Assembly (NCBI GenBank): GCA_002419385.1
Contig: DIFZ01000030.1
Coordinates: forward strand, 1-57,089
From: Geobacter sp. UBA5735
GTDB lineage: Bacteria > Desulfobacterota > Desulfuromonadia > Geobacterales > Geobacteraceae
Reading direction: 5' to 3'
Length of the DNA stretch: 57,089 nucleotides
The notes below the pieces were generated by a model. The model searched no databases and was not told the DNA's origin. It saw only the letters and a program-made list of their open reading frames with translations. Every line of letters begins with the position of its first letter. Position 1 is the first letter of the stretch. Of the stretch, positions 6,476 through 15,439 are shown piece after piece. A program made the position numbers and the translations under genes.

Positions 6476-9049
6476 TCAACCCCCAAACTTAACTTTTGCC
6501 TTGATCGCTTCCCAATCCTTCCCTTCCGGCATGATGAAAAGGCACGCGCCGTTGCTCCTATTCTCCCACAACTCGCCTAGCTGCCGCTTTTCCACGTTGT
6601 CCGGCAAATGCCAATCCCGCTTGTTCTTGTACTCGACGGCCAGGATTTTACCGTTTTCAAGCTGGCAGAGAAAATCGGGATAGAAACGGTCCGTGCTGGT
6701 CTGGAGTGAAAATGAAGTTGTCTTGCGCTCCACGTTGCGGACCCAGAACTTCACCCCATCAAGCTGTGACGCCAGGAACACCGCACATTCAAACTCTTCA
6801 CCGTCCGCTTTCAGGTTGCCGATTTGGGGAAAGAAGTGTTTCGGCAGGTCGGTAAAGCCGCTATAGACCCAATCAAAGGCGTACCGCCCTTGCTGAAAAA
6901 CAACCTGGCTCCGGTCATCGGCAATAAAATCCTCGGGCCTCAAGAGCAGGGTTTGATGCTCCTTTTTCATGGCCTGCCGCTTGATGTCTTCGATCCTATT
7001 TTCCAGCGACTCACGCAGCTTGAATTTGCCGTATACCAGCTCATCTAGTGTAAAGTCTCGTGTGTCCTTGAGGAGGGTAACAGCCTTATTGATGAAGGCT
7101 GCCTTTTCGTCGGGAAGAATAGTGTCGTCGTAAATGTTCCGGTCAAGCCAGGTAACGAGGTGCACTTGCTCCCATCCAGCGTGGTAGTCGATCAGCGGTC
7201 CGGGAATCTTCGAGGTTCCAAAAGGGGTGTATTTTACCTTTTCGTTTTCCAAGGACATCTGCCCGCCCTGTAGCTTCTGGTCGGGTTTCCTGAAAGTCGG
7301 AAGATCTGCGGGGTAATCAAGCAGGTTCCATGCTCCCTGCAACAGGTGCGAATCCTCGAACGGCTGCCACAACTCCCCCTGTCGCAGCAGCAGCATCGGC
7401 ACCTTGAAAAGCTCTCCGTATTCCGAAAGAGTTTTCACGGGGCGTGGCTTTTGGATGCGCATCCGGGCAATGGCCTGTTTCATGGCCTCTTTGCCTTCAG
7501 GGGTGCGACAAGCGTTCTGCAGCGCCTTTGCCTGCGGTTCGGTAAATGACCCCTTCAGGGTGATTGAACTGGATTCCGGGACAATCTCGACCTTCTTGGC
7601 AAGCTCTGCCGGTATCGCTTCCGGTTCGGGAAGTTCAGGCAACGTAAAGGTTGCCGTAGTCTGGTGGGAAAACAGGTCGTCCTGTCCCTTGTCATCCGGG
7701 ATAATGAGAAGTTCCTTCGCTTCCTGGCGTTCAAAGCCGTTTCTTACCAGTCCGTCTTTCAGGCTTTCCACGGTCGTTTGAAAATTGCCGGAGGTAACGA
7801 AGGCATAGGCCATGTTTAATTCCGGCTGTGCCTTTCTCGTCGCATGCGGCATCCGCAGAATCCTCCCCAATATCTGTTCCGCCGCAGTGGAGGAACTGGT
7901 ATTGCGGAATGAACAAAGGACGTAGGCAAAGGGGCAATCCCACCCCTCGCGCAACTTGTCCACGGTGATGATGAAGCGAAGGGTGCATGTCGGGGATAGA
8001 ATGTTCTCCCCGGCTATTTCGTCCGTGGTGCCGGTGGCAATGGCTATGTCCCTTTCCGGTAGGCCAAAATCGTCAATGAGCGCCTTTTTTACACGCTCAG
8101 GCGTCAATGTTTCGTGTTCCGAGTCCTTGCGTTCCGCCTGAAGCAGCATGATTGGGCGCAGGTAGGCTCCCCCGCACCGTGCTTCCTCTTCAGCCTTCCG
8201 TTGCAAGCCATCCAGCCGGGATATAGCGTCTCGCAGGGCATCCTGCCAGTGTGCCCGATGCACAAGCTCCAGCGGCATTTTTATCATGTCTTCGGAATGC
8301 AGAACGGAGGCGGAAACGCTAAAAAGTACGTTGCTTGGCTGATAGGTGCGGTCCGGTGTGGCGGTCAACTCCAGAATGGCACACGGCTCAAACCGGGCCA
8401 AGGTCTCAAAAGCAAGGTGAGTTCCCTGGTTGTGTGCTTCGTCCACGATCACAAAGGGGTGACGCATCCGTAGCACATCCACCAGCGACATATTCCCCTT
8501 AACCTCGGGGTCAGTGATGCCGTTGAAGTGTTCCAAGAGGCTTCCGTTCTCCTTGTAGACGCTCAGCCGACCGGTTTCCTCCTGTTTGAATGCCTGCATT
8601 GTGGCGACGATGATAACATTGGAACCGTTCAGGACATGGGGCGTCATGCGGAGCGCCTCCTCAATGTCCATCACGGTTACTTCTCCGAGAACAGATTGCA
8701 CCGCCTGGTGGAGGATGTTCCGCGAATCATGCAGCGCCTTCAACGTCTGTTCCCGTATCGGCTCGGACGGCACCAACCAGAGGGTAAGACTTTGTTGCAC
8801 ATGGAGGAATGATCGGTTGACGCGCTCAATCGCCATACCCCCCACCATCGTCTTGCCGCCACCGGTTGGAATGCGGAGACAGACATAAGGAACCTGCTTC
8901 ATTGTGGGGAGGGGGCGGTAATTTAGAGGGAAGCGCCATTCCTCAGTAGTTTGGGTATACGCTGCGCGGATGTCTCCGCTTTCATTGCAGCGCTTGAGGA
9001 ATTTCTCTAAATAGTCCAGCGCCTCTATTTGATAGCTTTTCAGTATCAT
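6476..9049 (-). CDS. res: type III-like restriction endonuclease / helicase subunit (Res)
   Basis: The 857-aa protein is an SF2 ATPase fused to a nuclease. Walker A is PTGGGKT (about 61-67); later come VDEAHNQG, ELTATPD, REGWDCPFAYVLCSFRN and QILGRILRMP (motif VI). Near the C-terminus, DRFYPDFLCQL followed by ILAVEYKNK is a PD-(D/E)xK nuclease site. Together with Mod it would translocate on and cleave foreign DNA. Its ATG overlaps the mod stop by the ATGA arrangement, and the next gene starts at its stop codon. Length is somewhat below classical Res subunits. It was also considered as a stand-alone DEAD helicase, but the adjacent mod decides. Confidence 0.9.
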   Translation of the reverse strand: MILKSYQIEALDYLEKFLKRCNESGDIRAAYTQTTEEWRFPLNYRPLPTMKQVPYVCLRIPTGGGKTMVGGMAIERVNRSFLHVQQSLTLWLVPSEPIREQTLKALHDSRNILHQAVQSVLGEVTVMDIEEALRMTPHVLNGSNVIIVATMQAFKQEETGRLSVYKENGSLLEHFNGITDPEVKGNMSLVDVLRMRHPFVIVDEAHNQGTHLAFETLARFEPCAILELTATPDRTYQPSNVLFSVSASVLHSEDMIKMPLELVHRAHWQDALRDAISRLDGLQRKAEEEARCGGAYLRPIMLLQAERKDSEHETLTPERVKKALIDDFGLPERDIAIATGTTDEIAGENILSPTCTLRFIITVDKLREGWDCPFAYVLCSFRNTSSSTAAEQILGRILRMPHATRKAQPELNMAYAFVTSGNFQTTVESLKDGLVRNGFERQEAKELLIIPDDKGQDDLFSHQTTATFTLPELPEPEAIPAELAKKVEIVPESSSITLKGSFTEPQAKALQNACRTPEGKEAMKQAIARMRIQKPRPVKTLSEYGELFKVPMLLLRQGELWQPFEDSHLLQGAWNLLDYPADLPTFRKPDQKLQGGQMSLENEKVKYTPFGTSKIPGPLIDYHAGWEQVHLVTWLDRNIYDDTILPDEKAAFINKAVTLLKDTRDFTLDELVYGKFKLRESLENRIEDIKRQAMKKEHQTLLLRPEDFIADDRSQVVFQQGRYAFDWVYSGFTDLPKHFFPQIGNLKADGEEFECAVFLASQLDGVKFWVRNVERKTTSFSLQTSTDRFYPDFLCQLENGKILAVEYKNKRDWHLPDNVEKRQLGELWENRSNGACLFIMPEGKDWEAIKAKVKFGG

Positions 9050-10641
9050 AAAACCCCCGTCCGCAGCTTATAGGGTAATTGTTTGAAGACGATCCCTTCC
9101 CGCCGTCGCTGTTCCGCTCCGATTTTGCATGCCGTGCCGTAAATCACTTTCGACCCGACATGCTCCGGCAGAAGGGCAAGGAGCGACCTTGTCAGTACAT
9201 TGCCGCCTTCGGGTGATTTGTCTTTCAGGATGCCGTTGTAGAGGAGATAAACCGCCGTGCCGTTGTGAATGCCAAGAAGAGGAGTATCGGGCTTAGCTTC
9301 GTGGGGCAAGGGTTCGCCGGTTTCAGTGAAATAGACATGCCGGGCTAGGTCGGCAAAACTTACCGTGGGGCGGAAATTGCCACGATCATCAAAAAGCGGC
9401 TCACCTAATTCACAGAAGCGGAAGCCGTCGCCGAGTGCTGGAACAGTCCTATAGCCTGAAACAACCCTTGAGAGGCGTTGTGCGGTTATGTTCCGGCAGA
9501 TGTTGCTGTCCATTTCAACGAGAATAAACCGACGATTACCGCCGTCAGCGGAATTATGGGCAAGAACGGCATGGCCAGTAGTGCCACTTCCGGCAAAGGA
9601 GTCGAGTATAAGGGAGTCTTTGTCAGTGGCTACATCCAGGATTCTACGTATCAATTTCGTTGGCTTTGGTGTAATGAACATATCGCTACTCTCAGAAAGT
9701 AATTCTCTGACTTCTGCCTTGGCTTCTGCATTTTGACCTGCATCGTTATGAAACCATATTGTTGCAGGGACAACGCCTTGCTTTACTTCAGAGAGAAATT
9801 TTTTAATTCTTGGTGTACTAGTGCCATTCTTGCCCCACCATATTCTCCCGTCTCTATTAAGTTCGTCGAATGATTCTCTGGATATTCTCCAATAAGTTCC
9901 AGTAGGTGGGTAGAAGCTTTTTCCTTTTGGTGAAGTAATTTCGTAGGTTCCTTGACTATAAAAATTTCTGGCCTGGATTGCGTTGGTTGTCCAAGGGCCT
10001 CTTGAGTCATCATCTGGATTGTTATAAGAGTCGTTAAGCTCCTCGCTTCGAGGCAGTAAGTTCCGATTCCATTTATTGAGGTTCTTTGCGTATATCAAAA
10101 CGTAATCATGCATTTCTGAAAAATGACGTGCAGAGTTCTTAACCGTATAAATTTTCTGCCATATTAATGCTGTGACAAAATTTCTGCTTCCAAATATCTC
10201 ATCCATTATCATCCGCAGGAGGTGGACTTCATTGTCGTCAATGCTGATAAAAATTGCCCCGTCTTCCCGCAAGAACTCCCGCAGCAGCGACAGTCGCGGG
10301 TACATCATGCACAACCATCGGTCATGGCGGTCAAGAGTTTCGCCTTCCTTCCCTACGGCTTTCCCTAGCCATTCCCGCATCTCTGGGCTGTTCACGTTGT
10401 CGTTGTATATCCATCCCTCATTGCCGGTGTTATACGGAGGATCGATGTAGACGCACTTCACCTGCCCGGCGTAGTAAGGGAGCAGCGCCTTCAGCGCCAC
10501 GAGGTTATCCCCCTGCACCAGCAGATTACCGCTGCCGGGGTCGCCTACCGACAATTCATCATTGCACTTCAAAAGGTGAAAAGGCACCTCGCGGTGATGA
10601 TTGACGACGGCCTTCTTTCCTATCCAATCAAGGGTGGGCAT
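9046..10641 (-). CDS. mod: type III-like adenine-specific DNA methyltransferase (Mod)
   Basis: The 531-aa protein has methyltransferase motif IV DPPYNTGNEG (67-76) before the SAM motif LDSFAGSGTTGHAVL, the beta-class order of type III Mod enzymes that make N6-methyladenine. The variable target-recognition region lies between them (about 190-340). It modifies host DNA and specifies the site for Res. ATG at 10641 has AAAGGA about 14 nt upstream, a loose SD. It is the first gene of a four-gene leftward operon. An inverted repeat at 10681-10721 lies in its leader. Recognition sequence cannot be predicted. Confidence 0.92.
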   Translation of the reverse strand: MPTLDWIGKKAVVNHHREVPFHLLKCNDELSVGDPGSGNLLVQGDNLVALKALLPYYAGQVKCVYIDPPYNTGNEGWIYNDNVNSPEMREWLGKAVGKEGETLDRHDRWLCMMYPRLSLLREFLREDGAIFISIDDNEVHLLRMIMDEIFGSRNFVTALIWQKIYTVKNSARHFSEMHDYVLIYAKNLNKWNRNLLPRSEELNDSYNNPDDDSRGPWTTNAIQARNFYSQGTYEITSPKGKSFYPPTGTYWRISRESFDELNRDGRIWWGKNGTSTPRIKKFLSEVKQGVVPATIWFHNDAGQNAEAKAEVRELLSESSDMFITPKPTKLIRRILDVATDKDSLILDSFAGSGTTGHAVLAHNSADGGNRRFILVEMDSNICRNITAQRLSRVVSGYRTVPALGDGFRFCELGEPLFDDRGNFRPTVSFADLARHVYFTETGEPLPHEAKPDTPLLGIHNGTAVYLLYNGILKDKSPEGGNVLTRSLLALLPEHVGSKVIYGTACKIGAEQRRREGIVFKQLPYKLRTGVL

Positions 10642-10680
10642 CGATTACACGCTATCCTTTCATTCCAGTCGATAGACTGA

Positions 10681-10721
10681 TTGCCGTCTTCGCCAATTCA
10701 GAAAGCTGGCAGAGACGGCAA
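10681..10721. promoter_or_regulatory. inverted repeat upstream of mod
   Basis: TTGCCGTCT (10681-10689) is repeated inverted as AGACGGCAA (10713-10721), 9 of 9 bases, with a 23-nt spacer. It is 40-80 nt upstream of the mod start and could be an operator or an mRNA hairpin. Confidence 0.4.
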
Positions 10722-11121
10722 ACTTCATACAGCGTTATACAAACCGTTAATATTTCTCATATAAACCCGAAAAAGTAAAGAAACATTCACCCTTGCTGCT
10801 TCGCTTCCGGTGCTGGCGGGTGGTCTATACGGTAAATCCAGTGAAGTTACTTCATCCAGAATCGATGGAGAGACGTTTTGCGGATCTGGGTGATAACAAT
10901 CCATGTGTTGGAAAATTCGGGACTTTAACTCGATGAATTGAAAATTGAGGAGATTGTGGTGATGGGTGGGACTCCTACCTGCGCGAAGGGTGGGGGTGTC
11001 AGCGGGGGTTGGGGGGTAGTGGGGGCCGTAGGCCAGGAAGGAAAAACGCGCCAAGGCCGAGGCCAAGAGCCTAAGGTGACGTGCGTGTCGAGGCGGAACC
11101 TTCTTTTTCGGCAATGCCCCG
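10722..11121. other. intergenic region without a supportable gene
   Basis: Frames here are open on both strands but lack SD sites and recognisable domains. A G-rich stretch (10966-11040) contains short runs of GGGGG. The end of the region (11080-11121) reads in frame into the BRO gene as TFFFGNAPV, the usual BRO N-terminus, but a TGA at 11077-11079 and no ATG precede it. Confidence 0.4.
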
Positions 11122-11622
11122 GTGCGGACCATGGTGAGGGACGGCGAGGTATGGTTCGTGGCGAAGGATGTTTGCGAAGTGCTGGGGTACAGCAACCACA
11201 GGGATGCGATTGCCAAGCATTGCAAAGGGGGTAGCAAAACGCGACTCCCTTCCGCTGGTGGGGAACAAGAGCTTATCATCATCCCTGAACGTGACGTCTA
11301 CCGGCTCATCATGCGTTCCAATCTCCCCCAGGCAGAGCGGTTTGAGGAATGGGTGGTGAGCGATGTTCTCCCCTCGATCCGCAAGACCGGCTCCTATGTG
11401 GCCCCTCAAGTTAACACGGAACAGGCAACCAACCTTGAACTGTTCAAGCTGGCGCTGGGCAGCATCGAAGAGACGGCCCGGAGAGTGGACAACATCACGG
11501 CTGAAGTCAAAGAACTGCAAGACACCCGGAAGCTGGAACATTGGCAGGTTAGCAGGCTATGGTATGGCGTGAAAAACAAGGTGAGCAAGCGGCGCAGACG
11601 CAAGTTAACTTGCGTGACATGA
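11122..11622 (+). CDS. BRO-N antirepressor-like protein, N-terminus probably damaged
   Basis: The 166-aa frame contains the BRO N-terminal domain: VRDGEVWFVAKDVCEVLGYS, then IIIPERDVYRLIMRSN and EWVVSDVLPSIRKTGSY. Residues 100-150 form a coiled helix ending KLEHWQVSRLWYG, as in phage antirepressors. BRO-N binds DNA. The start is doubtful: the only in-frame candidates are GTG 11122 and ATG 11131, yet homologous sequence (FFFGNAPV) continues upstream to a stop at 11077. The C-terminus ends abruptly in a basic run while the +1 frame stays open to 11822, suggesting a frameshift. It is a prophage-type remnant that resembles the fragment at 5042. Confidence 0.7.
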   Translation: MRTMVRDGEVWFVAKDVCEVLGYSNHRDAIAKHCKGGSKTRLPSAGGEQELIIIPERDVYRLIMRSNLPQAERFEEWVVSDVLPSIRKTGSYVAPQVNTEQATNLELFKLALGSIEETARRVDNITAEVKELQDTRKLEHWQVSRLWYGVKNKVSKRRRRKLTCVT

Positions 11623-11866
11623 AAAACATCCTGCCGAAAGTTGCAAGACAGATGGGTGTTAACACGGTTTTGAGAGATCGGGAGTGTGTATTTATGTATG
11701 GCTACACAGCGGAACAGATAAGCGGAGCAATGCGGTGGGTGAGGCCATTTCGGAAATCGCGGGACGTCTACAGTGGGCACAGTAAACTGTCCAGGCGAGT
11801 GTTTGTGAATCGGCTACCATAAGGAAAATGTTGCGGTATAATCGTGCAGGAAGGAGATAAAAGACC

Positions 11867-12058
11867 ATGACGAGACGATTGACGGACATGACACCAGCGG
11901 AAGCGGCGATGTGCCTGATGAGCGGGGCGTGGGAGAGCGATCAGGAAACGAAACGAGAGAGGAAGAGGAGGTCGAATCCGAGAGTGGAGAAGGATCACGA
12001 ACTGATAAGTCAGGCACAGGACGCCATACAGAAGGCGCGGGATGGATTAGATGAATAA
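11867..12058 (+). CDS. small hypothetical protein
   Basis: A 63-aa hydrophilic protein beginning MTRRLTDMTPAEAAMCL, with a basic middle (about 28-40) and a helical C-terminus. AAGGAG stands about 11 nt before the ATG. It is the last plausible gene before the presumed right end of the element. No domain is recognised; size and charge fit a regulatory or phage-type protein. Confidence 0.5.
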   Translation: MTRRLTDMTPAEAAMCLMSGAWESDQETKRERKRRSNPRVEKDHELISQAQDAIQKARDGLDE

Positions 12059-12140
12059 CAGAAGATAGTTTTGCGAGGAAGAGAGGGCCGGGAAACCGAG
12101 TTATCATTTTTGGGAATAGAGGGGTGCGGTCCCTGGAAAT

Positions 12141-12160
12141 GGGGGTAGAAAAGGGGGTAT
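12141..12160 (+). repeat. GGGGGTA(T) arm-type sites, right end
   Basis: GGGGGTA (12141-12147) and GGGGGTAT (12153-12160) repeat the motif found four times at 1174-1231. They lie about 65 nt inside the possible attR core, the mirror of the left end. Confidence 0.5.
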
Positions 12161-12222
12161 GGATGTTTTTGTAGTACTAATAATATTAGTAATTTCGGTG
12201 CCTTGCTTGTTTGGTTGGAAGT

Positions 12223-12236
12223 CGGCAGGTGCTCCA
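12223..12236 (+). other. possible degenerate attR core
   Basis: CGGCAGGTGCTCCA equals the tRNA-Thr 3' end minus one G. With the repeated arm sites it suggests the right limit of the element. Identity is imperfect and short, so it could be chance. Confidence 0.4.
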
Positions 12237-12244
12237 GTAAAAAC

Positions 12245-12277
12245 AAGGCTTTACGGGTTTTCCGTAGAGCTTTTTTT
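12245..12277 (+). terminator. intrinsic terminator at right end of element
   Basis: An imperfect stem AAGGCTTTACGG / CCGTAGAGCTT around GTTTT is followed by seven T. Confidence 0.65.
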
Positions 12278-12634
12278 GTATATTTCAATTCATAGGGCCG
12301 TTCGTGTTGTGCCTTGGGTATTCTCGCTTGTTTCCCCCGCCTGATCACCCCCCATATACAGACAAAGCCCGTTTGCCTTGCAGGCCGGTGGCAGCGGCTG
12401 CCTTCCTGCCGTCAGAATGTCCCGGGGAAGAGGATGTACAGAACAGCAAACCGATTATGCCGGTGCAGCTGCCGGCAATGAAGTTGTCGAGTGCGCCATG
12501 ATGGGCAGATGTGTCGAGTAGAAAAATTCCATCCTCAAAGCCACTCTTTGAGTCTTCCTGGTATACTAGCTGTAAGCAATTCAAGATGTTCGCCATGTCT
12601 TTGCCGGACTGTTCAGCAGCACGAGGAGGCCTGC
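12278..12634. other. intergenic leader of the hybrid kinase gene
   Basis: No gene is supportable. CTCAAAG-CCACT-CTTTGAG (12534-12552) is a perfect 7-bp hairpin, and TATACT at 12562-12567 is a good -10 box without a matching -35. The hairpin occupies the -35 area, which would suit an activator or repressor site. Confidence 0.4.
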
Positions 12635-15298
12635 ATGGATCCGAGGAAAATGACGAAAACACAACTGATCGATGAGCTTCATGCGCTGGGTGAGCGGGTA
12701 CGGGAACTGGAAACCCTGCCAGGGAAAGGCGGCCAGGCCGACGACACCAATGAACGCAAACGGCTTTTGGGCGAGATGCTGAGCAGCAACCAGCGGCTCG
12801 ATCTCCTGGCGGAAACTGCCAGTTCGCTGCTGAGAAGCGATTCTCCGCAGCACATCGTCGATTCGCTGTGCCACAAAGTTCTCGCCTTTCTGGATTGCCA
12901 GTCCTTTTTCAATTACCTGGTTGACACTGATAAAAAACGCCTGCACCTGAACGCCTACGGCGGTATTGCGGCAGAGGATGCGGCGAAGATGGAGTGGCTG
13001 GACTACGGCGTTGGGCTGTGCGGATGCGCCGCCCGTGACGGGCGCAGGCTGGTGGTGGAGAATCTTCAGGAGACAGATGACCAGTATTCGGCACTGGTGC
13101 GGCCCTTCGGCATTACGGCATATGCCTGCCATGCGCTCGTCTCCCGGGGACAGGTGCTCGGGACCCTTTCCTTCTGCGCCCGGGACAGGAACGCCTTCTC
13201 GGAAGATGAGCTTTCGCTCATGCAGGCCGTGGCCGATCAGGTTGCCATCGCGCTCTACCGCAAGCAGATCGAGGAAAAACTCAAACAGTCCAATGCCGAC
13301 CTGGAAAAGCGTGTCGCAGAGCGGACTGCCGAACTTGCCGCCATGGTTGATACGCTGCAGCAGGAAATACGGGAACGGAAAAGCACGGAACGTGAACTGC
13401 TCATGAGCCAGCAACGGTATGCCCTTGCGATCGACGGGTCAAGCGGCGGGGTATGGGACATGGACCTGGTGACGGGCGAGGTCTTCTATTCGCAGCGCTG
13501 GAAGCGGATGCTGGGCTATGAAGATGCCGAAATCGCGCCACGTATGGAAGAGTGGGAATCGCGCCTCCATCCCGATGACTACCGGGAAGTCCTGGAAACC
13601 CGCACGGCATACCTTGAGGGACGGATTCCTGACTATGAGGTCAAATACCGGCTCCTGCACAAGAACGGGAGCTATCGCTGGTTTCGCGACCGGGGGGCGT
13701 GCCTTCGCGATTCCGCGGGCAAACCGTACCGGATGGCCGGGTCCTATATCGACATCACCGAACGAAAAATGATCAAGAACGCCCTTCTGGAGTCCGAGAA
13801 GAGATATCGCGAGCTTTTCGAAGAATCCAAGGACACGGTCTTCATCGTCGATACCAGGGGCAGGCTGGTGGATATCAACCCTGCCGGCTCGGAACTGCTG
13901 GGCTATGCAAAAGAGGAGTTGCTGGCGCTGAACCTGGTGCACGATCTCCATGTGTCCCGGCAGGCGCGGACCGAGTTCCGGCACAAGCTGGTTCCCGAAG
14001 GATACGTGAAAGATGCGGAGCTCGAACTGAAGCGGAAGGATGGCGGCACGGTCATTGTCCACGTCTCTGCGTCGCTCATGCATGATGGCCGGGGAAGGCT
14101 GACGGGCTACCGGGGCATAGCCCATGACGTGACGGAGCGGAAGAGGCTGGAGCAGCGGCTCCTCCAGTCCCAGAAGATGGAATCGATCGGGCTCCTGGCC
14201 GGCGGGGTCGCCCACGAGTTCAACAATCTTCTTACCGCCATAATCGGTTTTGCCGATGAGCTCCAGGAATCGCTGGACGGGCATGACGAACGATCACGAT
14301 CAAACATCAGGACCATCCGGTCAGCTGCACGGCAGGCTGCCAAGTTTACCAGAGGTCTCCTTTCTTTCAGCCGGCAGCAGGTGATGAACCGCCGTCCGGT
14401 TGCGGTCAACGATGTCATCAACGATACCGTGAAGCTGCTTCACAAGATGTTTCCCAAGGATATTCAGTTTTCCCTGGATCTTGCCGTCGAAATGCCGACC
14501 GTCATGGCAGACAGCGGACAGCTGGGCCAGGTGCTCATGAATCTGGCCATCAACGCCAGGGATTCAATGCCTGGCGGAGGACAGATCAGCATAACGACAC
14601 GGCAGGCTCTTCTTGACCTGGAAAGTGCACGTGCAATCGGTCTGGAGGAGCCTGGCGACTACCTGGCCATATCTTTTTCGGACAACGGCACGGGTATGGA
14701 TGCCGGAACACTTGAAAGGGTATTCGAGCCCTTTTTCACCACCAAGGACGTGGGCAAAGGAACCGGCCTCGGCCTTTCCATCGTGTATGGGATCATCAAG
14801 CAGCATAATGGTTCCATCCTGGCCGAGAGCACACCCGGAAAAGGGACGACCTTCCTGATATACCTGCCACGGGTGAAGGCCGAAAGCAGGCAGGCATATC
14901 GAAAAGCTGCAGCACTTCCCCATGACGGTTTCGGAACCGTCCTCATTGCGGAGGATGAGGAATTCGTGCGGCAATATCTCAAGGTGACACTCACGCGCGC
15001 GGGGTATCATTTCACATGTGCCGGAGATGGGGAGGAAGCGCTGAAAAAATACCGCAAACACCAGGATGCCATTTCACTGGTCATATCAGACATGGTCATG
15101 CCGAAGATGAACGGACGGGCCCTCTTCGAAGAACTCTGCAAAATCAATCCGGGGATCAAGATGATAGTGATCAGCGGATTTTCGGCGGATGTCATCGATT
15201 GTACCGGTATACCTTCGGAGAGGATGCGCTTCATCACCAAGCCGTTTTCAAAGAAAACCCTTTTCGAAGCAATGGGAGCCATGCTGGGAAGGGGCTGA
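12635..15298 (+). CDS. hybrid sensor histidine kinase (GAF-PAS-PAS-HK-REC)
   Basis: An 887-aa soluble kinase. A short coiled N-terminus is followed by a GAF domain (about 55-215), a coiled coil (about 215-260), a PAS/PAC domain (about 265-390, ending MAGSYIDITERK), a second PAS/PAC (about 395-510), HisKA with phospho-acceptor His527 in GGVAHEFNNLL, an HATPase domain (NLAINARDSM, DNGTGMD, GTGLGLS) and a C-terminal receiver with Asp819 in VISDMVMPKMNG. No transmembrane segment is evident, so it senses a cytoplasmic or redox signal. GAGGAGG at 12623-12629 sets the ATG at 12635, not the ORF's earlier ATG. No response regulator is adjacent; output must be elsewhere. Confidence 0.92.
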   Translation: MDPRKMTKTQLIDELHALGERVRELETLPGKGGQADDTNERKRLLGEMLSSNQRLDLLAETASSLLRSDSPQHIVDSLCHKVLAFLDCQSFFNYLVDTDKKRLHLNAYGGIAAEDAAKMEWLDYGVGLCGCAARDGRRLVVENLQETDDQYSALVRPFGITAYACHALVSRGQVLGTLSFCARDRNAFSEDELSLMQAVADQVAIALYRKQIEEKLKQSNADLEKRVAERTAELAAMVDTLQQEIRERKSTERELLMSQQRYALAIDGSSGGVWDMDLVTGEVFYSQRWKRMLGYEDAEIAPRMEEWESRLHPDDYREVLETRTAYLEGRIPDYEVKYRLLHKNGSYRWFRDRGACLRDSAGKPYRMAGSYIDITERKMIKNALLESEKRYRELFEESKDTVFIVDTRGRLVDINPAGSELLGYAKEELLALNLVHDLHVSRQARTEFRHKLVPEGYVKDAELELKRKDGGTVIVHVSASLMHDGRGRLTGYRGIAHDVTERKRLEQRLLQSQKMESIGLLAGGVAHEFNNLLTAIIGFADELQESLDGHDERSRSNIRTIRSAARQAAKFTRGLLSFSRQQVMNRRPVAVNDVINDTVKLLHKMFPKDIQFSLDLAVEMPTVMADSGQLGQVLMNLAINARDSMPGGGQISITTRQALLDLESARAIGLEEPGDYLAISFSDNGTGMDAGTLERVFEPFFTTKDVGKGTGLGLSIVYGIIKQHNGSILAESTPGKGTTFLIYLPRVKAESRQAYRKAAALPHDGFGTVLIAEDEEFVRQYLKVTLTRAGYHFTCAGDGEEALKKYRKHQDAISLVISDMVMPKMNGRALFEELCKINPGIKMIVISGFSADVIDCTGIPSERMRFITKPFSKKTLFEAMGAMLGRG

Positions 15299-15308
15299 CA
15301 GGTTCACA

Positions 15309-15337
15309 TTGCGGAGCACACTGCATTGAGCTATAGT
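15309..15337 (+). promoter_or_regulatory. promoter of the 165-aa gene
   Basis: TTGCGG (15309-15314) and TATAGT (15332-15337) are separated by 17 nt, giving a leader of about 95 nt before the ATG at 15440. Confidence 0.5.
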
Positions 15338-15439
15338 GTTTTCGTAGAGCGAACAAGGCAGCCGTCAGTTCGTTCCTTGTCCTGCCAATTCCGGTACGGT
15401 ACAGAGATAGGCAGTGCGGCATGCAGAAAGGGGGAACAC

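Noticed and set aside
10725..11282. 185-aa minus-strand ORF upstream of mod
   Set aside because: Pro/Ser-rich composition without SD, overlapping the BRO gene; typical of a GC-biased shadow frame.
11559..11822. Separate gene starting MVWREKQGEQ
   Set aside because: It overlaps the BRO gene's end in the +1 frame without its own SD and more likely is the frameshifted continuation of that gene.
12159..12344. 61-aa hydrophobic ORF MDVFVVLIILVIS
   Set aside because: It spans the possible attR and a terminator and has only a weak G-rich SD; composition alone makes it look like a membrane peptide.
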